Shown: in pieces, positions 17,222-26,818 of the stretch
How the letters are laid out: the number at the start of each line of letters is the position of its first letter
How positions within the stretch are numbered: position 1 is the first letter of the stretch
Assembly (NCBI GenBank): GCA_964369965.1
Contig: CAYJGF010000002.1
Location: forward strand, 159,340-223,339
Reading direction: 5' to 3'
Origin: CAYJBH01 sp964369965
Lineage (GTDB): Bacteria; Bacillota; Clostridia; Oscillospirales; Ruminococcaceae
Length of the DNA stretch: 64,000 nt
Made by a program: the position numbers and the translations under genes
The notes under the pieces: generated by a model
What the model was told of the DNA's origin: nothing
Database searches by the model: none
The model's input: only the letters and a program-made list of their open reading frames with translations

Positions 17222-18163
17222 ATGAAACTTGATGGACTTAATCTTGTTGCAAAACGACGCGGATTTTTTATAGTCTCCGCCGTTTTGATAGTATTGATAA
17301 TCGGTTACTCCGCCATATTCGGCGTTCAGATGGACATAGAGTTTGAGGGTGGTGCACTGCTTAACTACAGCTATGTCGGTGATGTGAATGTCGAGGAGCT
17401 CACGGCGGACTTCTCCTCTTCGCTTGAGCGTGACGTCACGGTTCAGACCGGCTCTAACAGTGTGACCGGTGATAAAACGGCGGTGGTGGAACTGCCCGGC
17501 ACCTCGGTGGTCTCACCCGAGACACTTACCGAGCTAAATGACATGCTCGCCGAGAAATATCCCGACAACAGCATAACCTCGCTTGAGATATCCAACGTCA
17601 ACCCGACGCTCGGCGGTGAATTTTTTGCAAAGTGTTTGGTGGCGGTTGCGGCGGCTTTTGTGTTAATAATGATCTATATCGCGATACGATTTCGCAACAT
17701 CGGCGGTATACCTGCCGGATTTATGGCAATCATAGCTTTAATTCACGACCTTATTATCGTGTTCGGTGTGTTCGTGATTATGGGCATACCGCTTGGCGGC
17801 AACTTTATCGCCGTCATGCTCACCATACTCGGCTACTCCATTAACGACACCGTTGTTGTCTATGACCGCATCCGCGAGAACGAGGGCATATACAAAAACA
17901 AGATGGATTTTGAGCCGCTGGTTAACCTCAGTATAAATCAATCGCTTGTTCGTAGCCTTAACACCACGGTATCGACCATCATTGCGCTTTCCTCCGTATC
18001 CATTGTAGCTGTTGTCTTTGGACTTGAAAGCATTTTCACCTTTTCGTTCCCACTTATCATCGGTATGCTTTCCGGTGTATACAGCACCATCTGCATAGCA
18101 GGTCCGCTGTTCGTGGAATGGGAAAATCGCAAATCCGCCAAGAAAAAAGCGGCAAAGGCATAG
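17222..18163 (+). CDS. secF: Protein translocase subunit SecF
   Basis: A 313-residue SecF: first span, the FEGGALLNY motif, periplasm-facing loop, and the C-terminal bundle with GYSINDTVVVYDRIREN. It partners SecD in post-initiation protein export. The SD AGAAAGGG is too close to the ATG at 17210, so the ATG at 17222 (MKLDGLNL) is preferred, at the same ~12-nt distance seen in other genes here. The C-terminus is Lys/Ala-rich. Confidence 0.95.
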   Translation: MKLDGLNLVAKRRGFFIVSAVLIVLIIGYSAIFGVQMDIEFEGGALLNYSYVGDVNVEELTADFSSSLERDVTVQTGSNSVTGDKTAVVELPGTSVVSPETLTELNDMLAEKYPDNSITSLEISNVNPTLGGEFFAKCLVAVAAAFVLIMIYIAIRFRNIGGIPAGFMAIIALIHDLIIVFGVFVIMGIPLGGNFIAVMLTILGYSINDTVVVYDRIRENEGIYKNKMDFEPLVNLSINQSLVRSLNTTVSTIIALSSVSIVAVVFGLESIFTFSFPLIIGMLSGVYSTICIAGPLFVEWENRKSAKKKAAKA

Positions 18164-18171
18164 TTTGAGCC

Positions 18172-18963
18172 ATGAAGATAGGAGTTTCCACCGCCTGTTT
18201 TTACCCCGAGAGGACGCATGACGCCCTCAATACACTTGTGAATAACGGGGTGAGGGATATTGAGGTTTTTTTTAATACCGACAGTGAAACCTCGGCGAGG
18301 AGCCTTGAAAATATCGCAAAGACAGTCTCGGTCGCCGGTTGCAATATTTGTGCCGTGCACCCCTATCACTGTGCTTTTGATTGGTTTTATCTTTTCACCG
18401 GTTATGAGGATAGGATATCCGACGGCATTGCGATGTATGAGCGATTTTTCGATGCGGTGCGCTTTTTGGGTGTCCCGATAATGACCTTTCACGGTGAGCA
18501 TAAAAACAGCTCACTGCAAGCGGAAAAAAGCTTTGAAATAATCAAACGTCTCATCGATACCGCCGCGAAATATGATATAACCCTATGTATTGAGAATGTC
18601 GCACGCAATAAACTTCGCACCGTTCGGGATATCGTTAAGATGCGTGAGTATTTTAACGATGATATATCTTTTACTATAGATATCAAACAGGCGAGACGCT
18701 CCGGCGAGTCACCGCTCGAGTTGATAGATGCCGCCGGAGGATGTTTAAAACACCTGCATATTAGCGCAAAAGACGCGCACAATGATTGCATAGTACCGGA
18801 TATTAACGACCCTGAAATTCTTGCAATCATCGACCGACTGAATGGTATAAACTATACCGGTCATATAATAATCGAGCTGTACAAGGACGGTTACCGCGAG
18901 ACAAAGGATATTATAAGCTCCTATAACGCGCTCAAAAATTTTGTAGAAATTAGTCGAATTTGA
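18172..18963 (+). CDS. Sugar phosphate isomerase/epimerase-like TIM-barrel protein
   Basis: A 263-residue AP-endonuclease-2/xylose-isomerase-like TIM barrel. Metal-ligand motifs typical of the fold are visible: CAVHPYHC, MTFHGEH, LCIENVARN, FTIDIKQA, KHLHISA and GHIIIELYKDG. The substrate is probably a small sugar or polyol, but the family is broad. It begins 8 bp after secF with a weak RBS and may be translated from the secDF message. The link to protein export is probably only positional. Confidence 0.8.
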   Translation: MKIGVSTACFYPERTHDALNTLVNNGVRDIEVFFNTDSETSARSLENIAKTVSVAGCNICAVHPYHCAFDWFYLFTGYEDRISDGIAMYERFFDAVRFLGVPIMTFHGEHKNSSLQAEKSFEIIKRLIDTAAKYDITLCIENVARNKLRTVRDIVKMREYFNDDISFTIDIKQARRSGESPLELIDAAGGCLKHLHISAKDAHNDCIVPDINDPEILAIIDRLNGINYTGHIIIELYKDGYRETKDIISSYNALKNFVEISRI

Positions 18964-19029
18964 ACCCCTATCTTTTATCGACGTCACAGGTTATAATTAA
19001 ACTGTAGAAATCGATTAAGAGGGGAAACC

Positions 19030-19326
19030 ATGGAAAATTATCAACTGCTCGAACGCAACGAGATTATCGAAAACAACACCAAACTCTGTTACAGACTGCT
19101 TTTGGTTGATGCCGCATACTGTCTGTCAGTCTCTATAAACGATGTCAGTTATTATGTCGATAACTTCACCGTCAACCTTAATTTTGCTCTATATGTATAC
19201 AATAAACTGGTTGATGGCAGAGTCCATCCCTGCCACCTGCGTGATGTCATTGCTGACTTTCTGGCGGAGTATGACCCCAATATGAGCTACCCTGTCACGA
19301 ATGACAAAATTATACAGTTTCAATGA
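19030..19326 (+). CDS. Small conserved protein, DUF6514-like
   Basis: A 98-residue soluble protein with an SD-like GAGGGG before its ATG. The pattern (CYRLLLVDAAYCLSVSI followed by LVDGRVHPCHLRDVIADFL) resembles the small clostridial DUF6514 family, whose function is unknown. A TATAAT-like -10 lies at 18992-18997, without a convincing -35. Family assignment is from memory of the pattern and is tentative. Confidence 0.6.
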   Translation: MENYQLLERNEIIENNTKLCYRLLLVDAAYCLSVSINDVSYYVDNFTVNLNFALYVYNKLVDGRVHPCHLRDVIADFLAEYDPNMSYPVTNDKIIQFQ

Positions 19327-19381
19327 TGCCTGAAATTTAAGCGAGTTATATTTTAGGCAGATTGATATCGGGAGTTTGCCT

Positions 19382-20086
19382 ATGAATATACACCAAGGAC
19401 ATCGTAAAAGAATGCGAGAACTATACCATAATGCAGGTCTTGACTCTCTGCCGGAGCACACCGTTCTCGAAATTATGCTCTATTATGCAATACCGCAGGG
19501 GAACACCAACGAACTTGCACATGAGCTTATAAATCATTTTGGCAGTATACAGGGTGTGTTCGATGCGAGCTATGATGAGCTTTTGAATTTTAAGGGTCTC
19601 GGCGAGGTCTCCGCCACCATGTTCAAGTTTGTGCCGGAGGTGACATCGTATGTGTTAAGTCGAAAGGCTTTACAGCGCGGCAAGGTCTCGTCCGGTGTTG
19701 AGGCAGGGGAGTATTTTACCGCCCGCCTTTTAAATGCCAAGGTGGAAGAGCTTCATATGATGAGTCTCGACGCTCGCGGCAATATTATTAAATGCACCAA
19801 AATGCATGAGGGCACCGTCAATGTGGTGCAGATAGTGACGAGGAAAATCATGGCGGAGGCATTGTCCACCAACGCCTCGGCGATCATACTCGCGCACAAT
19901 CACCCGTCCGGTGTGACCATCCCCTCCACCAACGATGTCTTTGTGACCAAAACGCTCTACAATGTGCTGTACCAATCAGATATATTTATGATGGATCATA
20001 TGATAGTGTCCGGGAACAACTTCTCCTCCATGAGGGAGCTGGGGTGGTTTGACGGACTTCCTGTTTTTAGTGATGATATATTATGA
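19382..20086 (+). CDS. radC: RadC family JAB/MPN domain protein
   Basis: A 234-residue RadC-type protein. An N-terminal helix-hairpin-helix region (LLNFKGLGEVSATMFKF) precedes the metalloprotease-like JAMM motif LAHNHPSGVTIPSTNDVF with the expected His-x-His and Ser/Asp spacing. Despite the name, a direct role in DNA repair is not established. The ATG at 19382 follows GGGAG, and the in-frame TTG at 19376 is less likely. The stop overlaps the uvrB start (ATGA type), which puts it in the uvr transcription unit. Confidence 0.9.
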   Translation: MNIHQGHRKRMRELYHNAGLDSLPEHTVLEIMLYYAIPQGNTNELAHELINHFGSIQGVFDASYDELLNFKGLGEVSATMFKFVPEVTSYVLSRKALQRGKVSSGVEAGEYFTARLLNAKVEELHMMSLDARGNIIKCTKMHEGTVNVVQIVTRKIMAEALSTNASAIILAHNHPSGVTIPSTNDVFVTKTLYNVLYQSDIFMMDHMIVSGNNFSSMRELGWFDGLPVFSDDIL

Positions 20087-22062
20087 CGGATAATCAGATT
20101 TTCAAACTCACCTCCGAGTATAAACCCACCGGCGACCAGCCGCAGGCTATTGACGCGTTGGTCGAGGGGTTATCGCTCGGATACGATAGGCAGACACTCC
20201 TCGGCGTGACCGGCAGTGGCAAGACTTTCACCGTTGCCAACGTCATCGCGAGGGTGAACCGCCCGACGCTGGTGCTTGCCCACAACAAGATACTGGCGGC
20301 GCAGCTATGCACCGAACTGCGTGAGCTTTTCCCCGACAATGCGGTGGAATATTTCGTCTCCTATTACGACTACTATCAGCCGGAGGCCTATATTCCCTCC
20401 ACCGATACCTATATCGAAAAGGACAGCTCCATAAATGACGAGATAGATAAGCTGCGCCACAGTGCAACCGCCTCACTTTCCGAGCGTCGGGACGTTATTA
20501 TTGTTGCGAGTGTATCCTGTATCTATTCTCTCGGCGATCCCATCGACTATCGCAGTATGGTCATCTCACTGCGCACCGGTTCTAACATAGGTCGGGACGG
20601 TTTGACACGGCGGCTTGTGGATCTGCAATATGAGCGCAACGATATTAATTTCAGCCGCAACAAGTTCCGCGTGCGCGGCGATGTTGTGGAGATATACCCT
20701 GCCTACGCCGCCGAGGTGGCGATAAGGGTGGAGTTTTTCGGAGACGATGTGGAGCGGATAAGTGAGATAACGCCGCTGACCGGTGAGCGCAAATGCGAGG
20801 TTTCCCACGTATGTATCTATCCTGCCTCCCACTACATTGTCCCGAGGGAAAAGATGAACGAGGCGATAAGGGAAATTCGAGAGGAGACTGATGTACAGGT
20901 TAAATCCTTTACAGAAGATGGCAAGCTGATAGAGGCACAGCGCATTGCACAACGGGTCAACTATGATATAGAAATGCTCACCGAAATCGGGATATGCAAG
21001 GGCATCGAGAACTATTCGAGGGTGCTGTCCCGTCGAGCGCCGGGGAGTATCCCCTCGACGCTGCTCGACTATTTTCCGGATGATTATCTTGTAATAATCG
21101 ACGAATCACATGTTATGTTGCCGCAACTTCACGCCATGTACGGCGGTGATTATGCTCGAAAGAAAAACCTTGTGGAATTCGGCTTCCGCCTCCCCTCCGC
21201 CTTTGACAATCGACCGCTTAAATATGAGGAGATTGACGAGCGGTTCGGGCAGACTATATACGTCAGCGCCACCCCAGCGCCGTATGAGCGTGAGCGCTCA
21301 AAGCGCATAGCGGAGCAGATTATCCGCCCGACCGGACTTATCGACCCGGAAATTTCGGTGCGACCGACAAGCGGGCAGATAGATGACCTTTTATCCGAGA
21401 TTAACGAGACCATCGAGAAAGGTCAACGGATACTGGTCACCACCCTCACCAAAAAGATGGCGGAGGATTTGACCGACTTTTTGATAGGGCACGACATCAA
21501 GGCGAAGTATATGCACCACGAAATAGACACCTTTGAGCGCATCAACCTTATTCGTGACCTGCGCGGTGGCGGTATCGATGTTATCGTCGGTATCAACCTA
21601 CTTCGTGAGGGGCTCGATCTGCCGGAGGTCTCGCTGATAGCGATACTGGACGCCGATAAGGAGGGGTTCTTGCGCAGTGAATCGTCGCTCATTCAGACGA
21701 TAGGGCGCGCCGCGAGGAACGCCGAGGGACGTGTCATAATGTACGGCGATTCGCTCACCGGCTCGATGGAACGGGCAATAACCGAGACGGAGCGCCGACG
21801 CAATATCCAAAAAGAGTACAACGACCGACACGGGATCACCCCCAAAACGATAATCAAGAGCCTTTCCGATAATACTATAAGCATATCAAGCGATGCGAAG
21901 GAGACGTTTGAGGGTCGCCGTCTGTCGCGCGCCGAGCGGGAAAAGGCGATAGACCAGCTCACCCGTGAGATGAAAGAGGCGGCGAGGATGTTGGAGTTTG
22001 AGCACGCGGCATTCCTGCGCGATCGGATAGAGGCACTTCGCAAGGGCGAAAAGATAGACTAA
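20083..22062 (+). CDS. uvrB: Excinuclease ABC subunit B
   Basis: A 659-residue UvrB, the damage-verifying helicase-like subunit of nucleotide excision repair. Walker A (LGVTGSGKTFT) lies near residue 40, the beta-hairpin region YYQPEAYIPSTDTYIEKD follows, the DESH box is IIDESHVMLPQ, and motif VI is QTIGRAARNAEGRV. The C-terminal UVR motif (REMKEAARMLEFEHAAFLRD) is the UvrC contact. Its start overlaps radC by 4 bp and uvrA follows 14 bp later. Confidence 0.97.
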   Translation: MTDNQIFKLTSEYKPTGDQPQAIDALVEGLSLGYDRQTLLGVTGSGKTFTVANVIARVNRPTLVLAHNKILAAQLCTELRELFPDNAVEYFVSYYDYYQPEAYIPSTDTYIEKDSSINDEIDKLRHSATASLSERRDVIIVASVSCIYSLGDPIDYRSMVISLRTGSNIGRDGLTRRLVDLQYERNDINFSRNKFRVRGDVVEIYPAYAAEVAIRVEFFGDDVERISEITPLTGERKCEVSHVCIYPASHYIVPREKMNEAIREIREETDVQVKSFTEDGKLIEAQRIAQRVNYDIEMLTEIGICKGIENYSRVLSRRAPGSIPSTLLDYFPDDYLVIIDESHVMLPQLHAMYGGDYARKKNLVEFGFRLPSAFDNRPLKYEEIDERFGQTIYVSATPAPYERERSKRIAEQIIRPTGLIDPEISVRPTSGQIDDLLSEINETIEKGQRILVTTLTKKMAEDLTDFLIGHDIKAKYMHHEIDTFERINLIRDLRGGGIDVIVGINLLREGLDLPEVSLIAILDADKEGFLRSESSLIQTIGRAARNAEGRVIMYGDSLTGSMERAITETERRRNIQKEYNDRHGITPKTIIKSLSDNTISISSDAKETFEGRRLSRAEREKAIDQLTREMKEAARMLEFEHAAFLRDRIEALRKGEKID

Positions 22063-22076
22063 AAGAGGGGAAAAAC

Positions 22077-24899
22077 TTGAAAAACAGCAACATTGTAATC
22101 AAAGGCGCACGCGAACACAACCTTAAAAATGTGGATATTACACTACCACGCGATGCACTTATCGTCATGACCGGTCTGTCCGGCAGCGGCAAATCATCGC
22201 TTGCTTTTGACACTATTTATGCGGACGGTCAACGCCGCTATGTCGAGAGCCTGTCCTCCTACGCGCGCCAGTTTTTGGGGCAGATGGAAAAGCCGGAGGT
22301 GGACAGCATCGAGGGGCTCTCACCTGCGATATCCATCGATCAAAAGACCACCTCGCGCAACCCACGCTCCACCGTCGGCACCGTAACCGAGATATACGAC
22401 TATCTGCGCCTGCTCTATGCGCGCATCGGCGTGCCACACTGTCCGCTTTGCGGTCGTGTCATCGCACAGCAGACGGTGGATCAGATGGTGGACGCCGTTT
22501 TAAAGCTGGAGACCGGCACCAAATTTCAGGTGCTCGCCCCCATAGTTCGCGGTCGAAAGGGCAGCTACCAAAAGGAGTTGGAGGCGGCACAGCGCAGCGG
22601 TTATGTCCGCGCGCGTATCGACGGCAGTATCTACGACCTGTCGGAGCATATCGAGCTGGATAAAAACTACAAACACTCCATCGAAATTGTGGTGGACAGG
22701 CTGGTCATTAACGATGATGTTCGAACACGCCTTGCTGATTCCGTTGAGACGGCGCTCAACCTAACCGGCTCCAACGTCATTGTCGACGTGATTGACGGGG
22801 AGGAGATGACCTTTTCCGGCAGTTATGCCTGCCCTGTGCACGGCATCGGCATGGAGGAGCTGACCCCACGCATGTTCTCGTTCAACAACCCCTACGGCGC
22901 GTGTGAAAAGTGCACCGGTCTTGGCACCTTTTTGAGTGTCGACCCCGAGCTTATCTTCCCGAACAAAAACCTCTCCATAGCGGAGGGCGCGGTCAAGGCG
23001 AGCGGTTGGGGCTTCGGTGAGGGGACTATCGCCGAGATGTACTTTAAGGCACTGTCCCAAAAATATGAATTTTCGCTCACGACACCGGTCAAAAAACTGC
23101 CCAAAAAGATAATTGATATTATTCTCTATGGCACCGGCGGTGAAAAACTGTTGTTAAAACGCCAGAGTGAGTACGCAAAAGGGGAGTATCTCAGCAGTTT
23201 TGAGGGGATAGTCAACAACCTCGAGCGACGTTTTCGTGAGACCGGAAGTGAGTGGATGCGGGATGAGATATCCTCCATGATGACCGATACCCAGTGCCCC
23301 AAATGCAAAGGGGAAAGGCTAAAACCTATCAGCCTAGCGGTGACGGTCGGGGATATAAATATCAGCAAGATGACCTCCATGTCGGTGTCGGAGGCGGTCA
23401 ATTTCATCAACGAACTAAAGCTCGGTGAGCGCGACAACATGATAGGCGAGCGAATACTCAAGGAAATACTGGAACGGCTGTCCTTTTTGCAAAGTGTCGG
23501 TCTGCAATATCTCACCTTATCGCGCTCGGCGGCGACATTGTCGGGCGGTGAGAGCCAGCGTATTCGCCTCGCGACCCAGATAGGCTCGTCGTTGATGGGT
23601 GTGCTCTATATTTTAGATGAACCGAGCATCGGTCTGCACCAGCGCGACAACGAGAAGCTCATAGCGACGCTCAAACGACTTCGCGACCTCGGCAACACGC
23701 TCATTGTGGTGGAGCATGACGACGACACCATGCACAGCGCCGACTATATCGTCGACATCGGCCCCGGTGCCGGCAAGCACGGCGGCGAGATTGTAGCCTG
23801 TGGCTCTATCGATGACATCATTGCGGTCAAACGCTCTATAACGGGGCAGTACCTGTCCGGCAAAAAATATATTCCCGTCCCCAAAAAGCGACAAAAGGGG
23901 AGTGGGAAGTCACTCAAAATAAAGGGCGCGACCCAGAATAACCTCAAAAATATCGATGTTGCGATACCACTCGGTGTGCTGACCTGCGTGACGGGGGTCA
24001 GCGGCAGCGGCAAATCATCGCTTATCAACGAAATACTGTATAAACGCCTTGCCGCCGAGCTGAACGGTGCCCGTATGCACGCCGGCGCACACGGCGACAT
24101 GACCGGTCTTGAATATCTTGACAAGGTCATCGGCATCGACCAGTCGCCGATAGGCAGAACACCGCGCTCCAACCCTGCCACCTATACCGGACTTTTCACC
24201 GATATACGTGAGGTGTTCGCCATGACACCGGAGGCAAAGATGCGCGGATACTCCACCGGTAGATTTTCCTTCAACGTGCGTGGCGGTCGATGTGAGTCCT
24301 GTGAGGGGGACGGTATTATCCGTATTGAAATGCACTTTTTGCCGGACATATATGTCCCGTGTGAGGTCTGCAAAGGCAAACGATACAATCGTGAGACGTT
24401 GGAGGTGCATTATAAGGGCAAAACCATCTCCGACGTGCTCGGCATGACGGTGGAGGAGGCCGGGGAGTTCTTTGAACATATCCCCAAGATAAAGCGCAAG
24501 CTAAACACCCTCGCCGACGTCGGTCTCGGATATATCACGCTCGGGCAGTCGGCGACCACCCTCTCGGGAGGTGAAGCACAGCGCGTCAAACTTGCCCTCG
24601 AGCTTGCCAAGCGAGCGACCGGCAACACAATCTATATATTGGATGAGCCGACCACCGGTCTGCATGTGGCGGACGTTCATAAATTGGTCACCGTCCTGCA
24701 AAAACTGGTGGAAAAGGGAAATAGTGTCGTTGTTATTGAACATAACCTTGACATTATTAAGACGGCGGATTATATTATAGATATGGGGCCGGAGGGTGGC
24801 GGTGACGGCGGTGAGATAGTCGCGCACGGCACACCGGAAAAGGTCGCGAAGAACGAGCGGTCCTACACCGGCAGGTATCTAAAAAAACATCTGAAATAA
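22077..24899 (+). CDS. uvrA: Excinuclease ABC subunit A
   Basis: A 940-residue UvrA dimer-forming ABC ATPase that finds lesions and loads UvrB. Two ATPase modules are present: Walker A GLSGSGKSSLAFDTIYADG near residue 35 and GVSGSGKSSLINE near 643, with LSGGESQRIRLA and LSGGEAQRVKLA signatures. Zinc-binding cysteines appear in CPLCGRV, CPKCKGER and RCESCEGDG...CEVCKGKRY. The start is a TTG with GAGGGG upstream, and no ATG fits the conserved N-terminus better. Together with uvrB it forms the first part of a long repair operon. Confidence 0.97.
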   Translation: MKNSNIVIKGAREHNLKNVDITLPRDALIVMTGLSGSGKSSLAFDTIYADGQRRYVESLSSYARQFLGQMEKPEVDSIEGLSPAISIDQKTTSRNPRSTVGTVTEIYDYLRLLYARIGVPHCPLCGRVIAQQTVDQMVDAVLKLETGTKFQVLAPIVRGRKGSYQKELEAAQRSGYVRARIDGSIYDLSEHIELDKNYKHSIEIVVDRLVINDDVRTRLADSVETALNLTGSNVIVDVIDGEEMTFSGSYACPVHGIGMEELTPRMFSFNNPYGACEKCTGLGTFLSVDPELIFPNKNLSIAEGAVKASGWGFGEGTIAEMYFKALSQKYEFSLTTPVKKLPKKIIDIILYGTGGEKLLLKRQSEYAKGEYLSSFEGIVNNLERRFRETGSEWMRDEISSMMTDTQCPKCKGERLKPISLAVTVGDINISKMTSMSVSEAVNFINELKLGERDNMIGERILKEILERLSFLQSVGLQYLTLSRSAATLSGGESQRIRLATQIGSSLMGVLYILDEPSIGLHQRDNEKLIATLKRLRDLGNTLIVVEHDDDTMHSADYIVDIGPGAGKHGGEIVACGSIDDIIAVKRSITGQYLSGKKYIPVPKKRQKGSGKSLKIKGATQNNLKNIDVAIPLGVLTCVTGVSGSGKSSLINEILYKRLAAELNGARMHAGAHGDMTGLEYLDKVIGIDQSPIGRTPRSNPATYTGLFTDIREVFAMTPEAKMRGYSTGRFSFNVRGGRCESCEGDGIIRIEMHFLPDIYVPCEVCKGKRYNRETLEVHYKGKTISDVLGMTVEEAGEFFEHIPKIKRKLNTLADVGLGYITLGQSATTLSGGEAQRVKLALELAKRATGNTIYILDEPTTGLHVADVHKLVTVLQKLVEKGNSVVVIEHNLDIIKTADYIIDMGPEGGGDGGEIVAHGTPEKVAKNERSYTGRYLKKHLK

Positions 24900-24909
24900 A
24901 GGAGTTATT

Positions 24910-26301
24910 ATGCCATATCCAACGAGTGATGAATTTAAGTATATAAAGGAGATGAGCGAGGACTTTTTTGGGAAAAATGAGTTCACATATTATATCGACA
25001 CCTACGGATGTCAGCAGAACGTCAGTGACAGCGAGCACATCGGCGGTCTTTTGGAGCAGATGGGCTATACAAAGGTTGGTTATAAAACCAAAGCGGATGT
25101 TATTTTGATGAACAGTTGCGCCGTGCGCGACCATGCCGAGATAAAGTTTTTAGGGCATGTCGGTGAGCTCAAACCGTTAAAAATCGTCAACCCAAAGCGG
25201 ATAATCATCCTTTTTGGATGTATGTTTTCAAACGGTCGTAACGCCGCCACCATCAAAGAGTCCTACCCCTTTGTTGATATAGTCGCCGACACCACCTTTA
25301 CCGAAAATCTGTATGACACGCTCGCTGACTTTTTTGAAAGCCCAAAGCAAAAAATCTTCCCCGAGAGCGAACTGCCGGAAAAGGAGATAATCGAGGGGAT
25401 AGCGGTCAGCCACACCAGTCGATTTAACGTCTCGGTGCCTATCATGTACGGCTGTGATAACCGTTGCAACTACTGCATAGTGCCATATGTGCGCGGTGAG
25501 GAAATTAACCGTGAGCCGGACGATATTATTGAGGAGATAAAAGCTCTTGTCCAAAACGGTGCACGGCATATAACCCTGCTCGGGCAGAATGTCAACGCCT
25601 ACGGTCGAAAGCTCGCCGAGGATATCGACTTTGTCGGGCTGTTAAAGCGTATCTGCGCCATAGAGGGGGATTATATAGTCAGCTTTTTGTCCTCCCACCC
25701 GAAATTTTTTACAAAGGAGCTGATTGACTTTATCGCCGCCGAGCCGAAGATGTGTCGCATGTTACATATCCCGGCGCAGGCAGGCAGTGACAACGTCCTC
25801 GCGGCAATGGGCAGGGGATATACCTTTGATGATTATATGAAGCTTATCACCTACGCAAAAAATACCATCAAGGGGGTCGGGTTCACCGGCGACATTATGA
25901 TAGCCTACCCCGGTGAGACGGAGGTGGATTTTGATGCAACACTGGAGCTGGTGCGCCGTGTGGGATATTTTCAGCTGTTCACCTTTATCTTTTCAAAACG
26001 TCCCGGCACACCGGCGGCAAGCCTTACGGACAATCTGATACAGGCGAAAAAGACCGATCGAATGGACCGATTGCTCACCAACCACAAAGCGATTGCCTCC
26101 GAGGTGCTCACCGGCTTTAAAGACACCAAATTGAGGGTGCTTGTCGAGCAGGAGGAGAATGACATGTATATCGGCAAATATGGCAACTTTTTGTTAATCC
26201 GTTTCAGCAGTCCGCACAGGCAGATAAGAATGGGGGAGCTCTGTAACGTATTTATCACCGGTAGTAGTGCAACGGCACTGACCGGAATATTAGAAGAGTA
26301 A
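24910..26301 (+). CDS. miaB: tRNA-2-methylthio-N6-dimethylallyladenosine synthase
   Basis: A 463-residue radical-SAM methylthiotransferase. The N-terminal UPF0004 domain has TYGCQQNVSDSE, NSCAVRD and LFGCM for one 4Fe-4S cluster. The radical-SAM motif YGCDNRCNYCIVPYVRGEE lies near residue 180, and a C-terminal TRAM domain ends the protein. It adds the 2-methylthio group at A37 of tRNAs already prenylated by MiaA, which is encoded 5 kb downstream in the same block. The usual QMN of TYGCQMN reads QQN here. AAAGGAG precedes the ATG. Confidence 0.94.
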   Translation: MPYPTSDEFKYIKEMSEDFFGKNEFTYYIDTYGCQQNVSDSEHIGGLLEQMGYTKVGYKTKADVILMNSCAVRDHAEIKFLGHVGELKPLKIVNPKRIIILFGCMFSNGRNAATIKESYPFVDIVADTTFTENLYDTLADFFESPKQKIFPESELPEKEIIEGIAVSHTSRFNVSVPIMYGCDNRCNYCIVPYVRGEEINREPDDIIEEIKALVQNGARHITLLGQNVNAYGRKLAEDIDFVGLLKRICAIEGDYIVSFLSSHPKFFTKELIDFIAAEPKMCRMLHIPAQAGSDNVLAAMGRGYTFDDYMKLITYAKNTIKGVGFTGDIMIAYPGETEVDFDATLELVRRVGYFQLFTFIFSKRPGTPAASLTDNLIQAKKTDRMDRLLTNHKAIASEVLTGFKDTKLRVLVEQEENDMYIGKYGNFLLIRFSSPHRQIRMGELCNVFITGSSATALTGILEE

Positions 26302-26325
26302 AAACAAACAATGAAAGGAATTAAT

Positions 26326-26739
26326 ATGACAACATTAGAGATGTTTATCGAGGCGGCAAAAGCACTGCAAAAAGACCCTCTTTACACCGAGGTGGAGCGC
26401 CTGCAGACCGAGAATGACAACGACACCGAGCTGGTCAAAAAGATTGAGGAGTTCAACATTGCGAGAGAAGATCTCACCACCATGATGACCAAGGAGGGGG
26501 AGCCCAATCCAACACAGGTCGCCGAGCTTAACAACAAGGTGCGAGAGATGTATACCGACATCATGGGCACAAAAGGGATGCTCGCATATAGTGAGGCAAA
26601 AACCGACCTCGACGCCCTCGTCTCCCACATCCAAGCGGTTTTAGACGCGGCACTGAACGGTGAGGACCCCACCACCGCCGAGCCGAGACAGCAGAGCTGT
26701 GGAGGTGGGAGTTGCTCCAGCTGTGCAGGATGCGGTTGA
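26326..26739 (+). CDS. YlbF/YmcA family regulator with Cys-rich tail
   Basis: A 137-residue mostly helical protein of the YlbF/YmcA family. Relatives in Bacillus form a complex with YaaT that binds Fe-S clusters and guides RNase Y. The C-terminus ends in a striking cysteine cluster (CGGGSCSSCAGCG), which could ligate a metal or Fe-S cluster. The ATG at 26326 follows GAAAGGA at the preferred spacing, so the upstream ATG at 26311 is inside the SD region. The position between miaB and mutS is a recurrent arrangement in Clostridia. Confidence 0.8.
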   Translation: MTTLEMFIEAAKALQKDPLYTEVERLQTENDNDTELVKKIEEFNIAREDLTTMMTKEGEPNPTQVAELNNKVREMYTDIMGTKGMLAYSEAKTDLDALVSHIQAVLDAALNGEDPTTAEPRQQSCGGGSCSSCAGCG

Positions 26740-26743
26740 TATT

Positions 26744-26777
26744 TAGTGAATAGTGAAGAGTGAATAGTGAATAGTTA
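26744..26777. repeat. Dispersed GTGAATAG repeat arm upstream of mutS
   Basis: A 34-bp run of near-tandem GTGAATAGTGAA units just after the YlbF stop. It ends in GTGAATAGTTA, like the left arm of the palindromic element at 57334-57510. Only one arm is present here. Confidence 0.65.
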
Positions 26778-26779
26778 TG

Positions 26780-26798
26780 GAAGCGGCTTCGCTTTTTT
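26780..26798 (+). terminator. Weak intrinsic terminator candidate between ylbF-like and mutS
   Basis: A 5-bp stem AAGCG/CGCTT with a 4-nt loop is followed by a short T-run. The stem is short and mutS lies only 20 bp downstream, so it is probably leaky or not functional. Confidence 0.4.
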
Positions 26799-26818
26799 GG
26801 TTTTATAAAGGAGTAACA

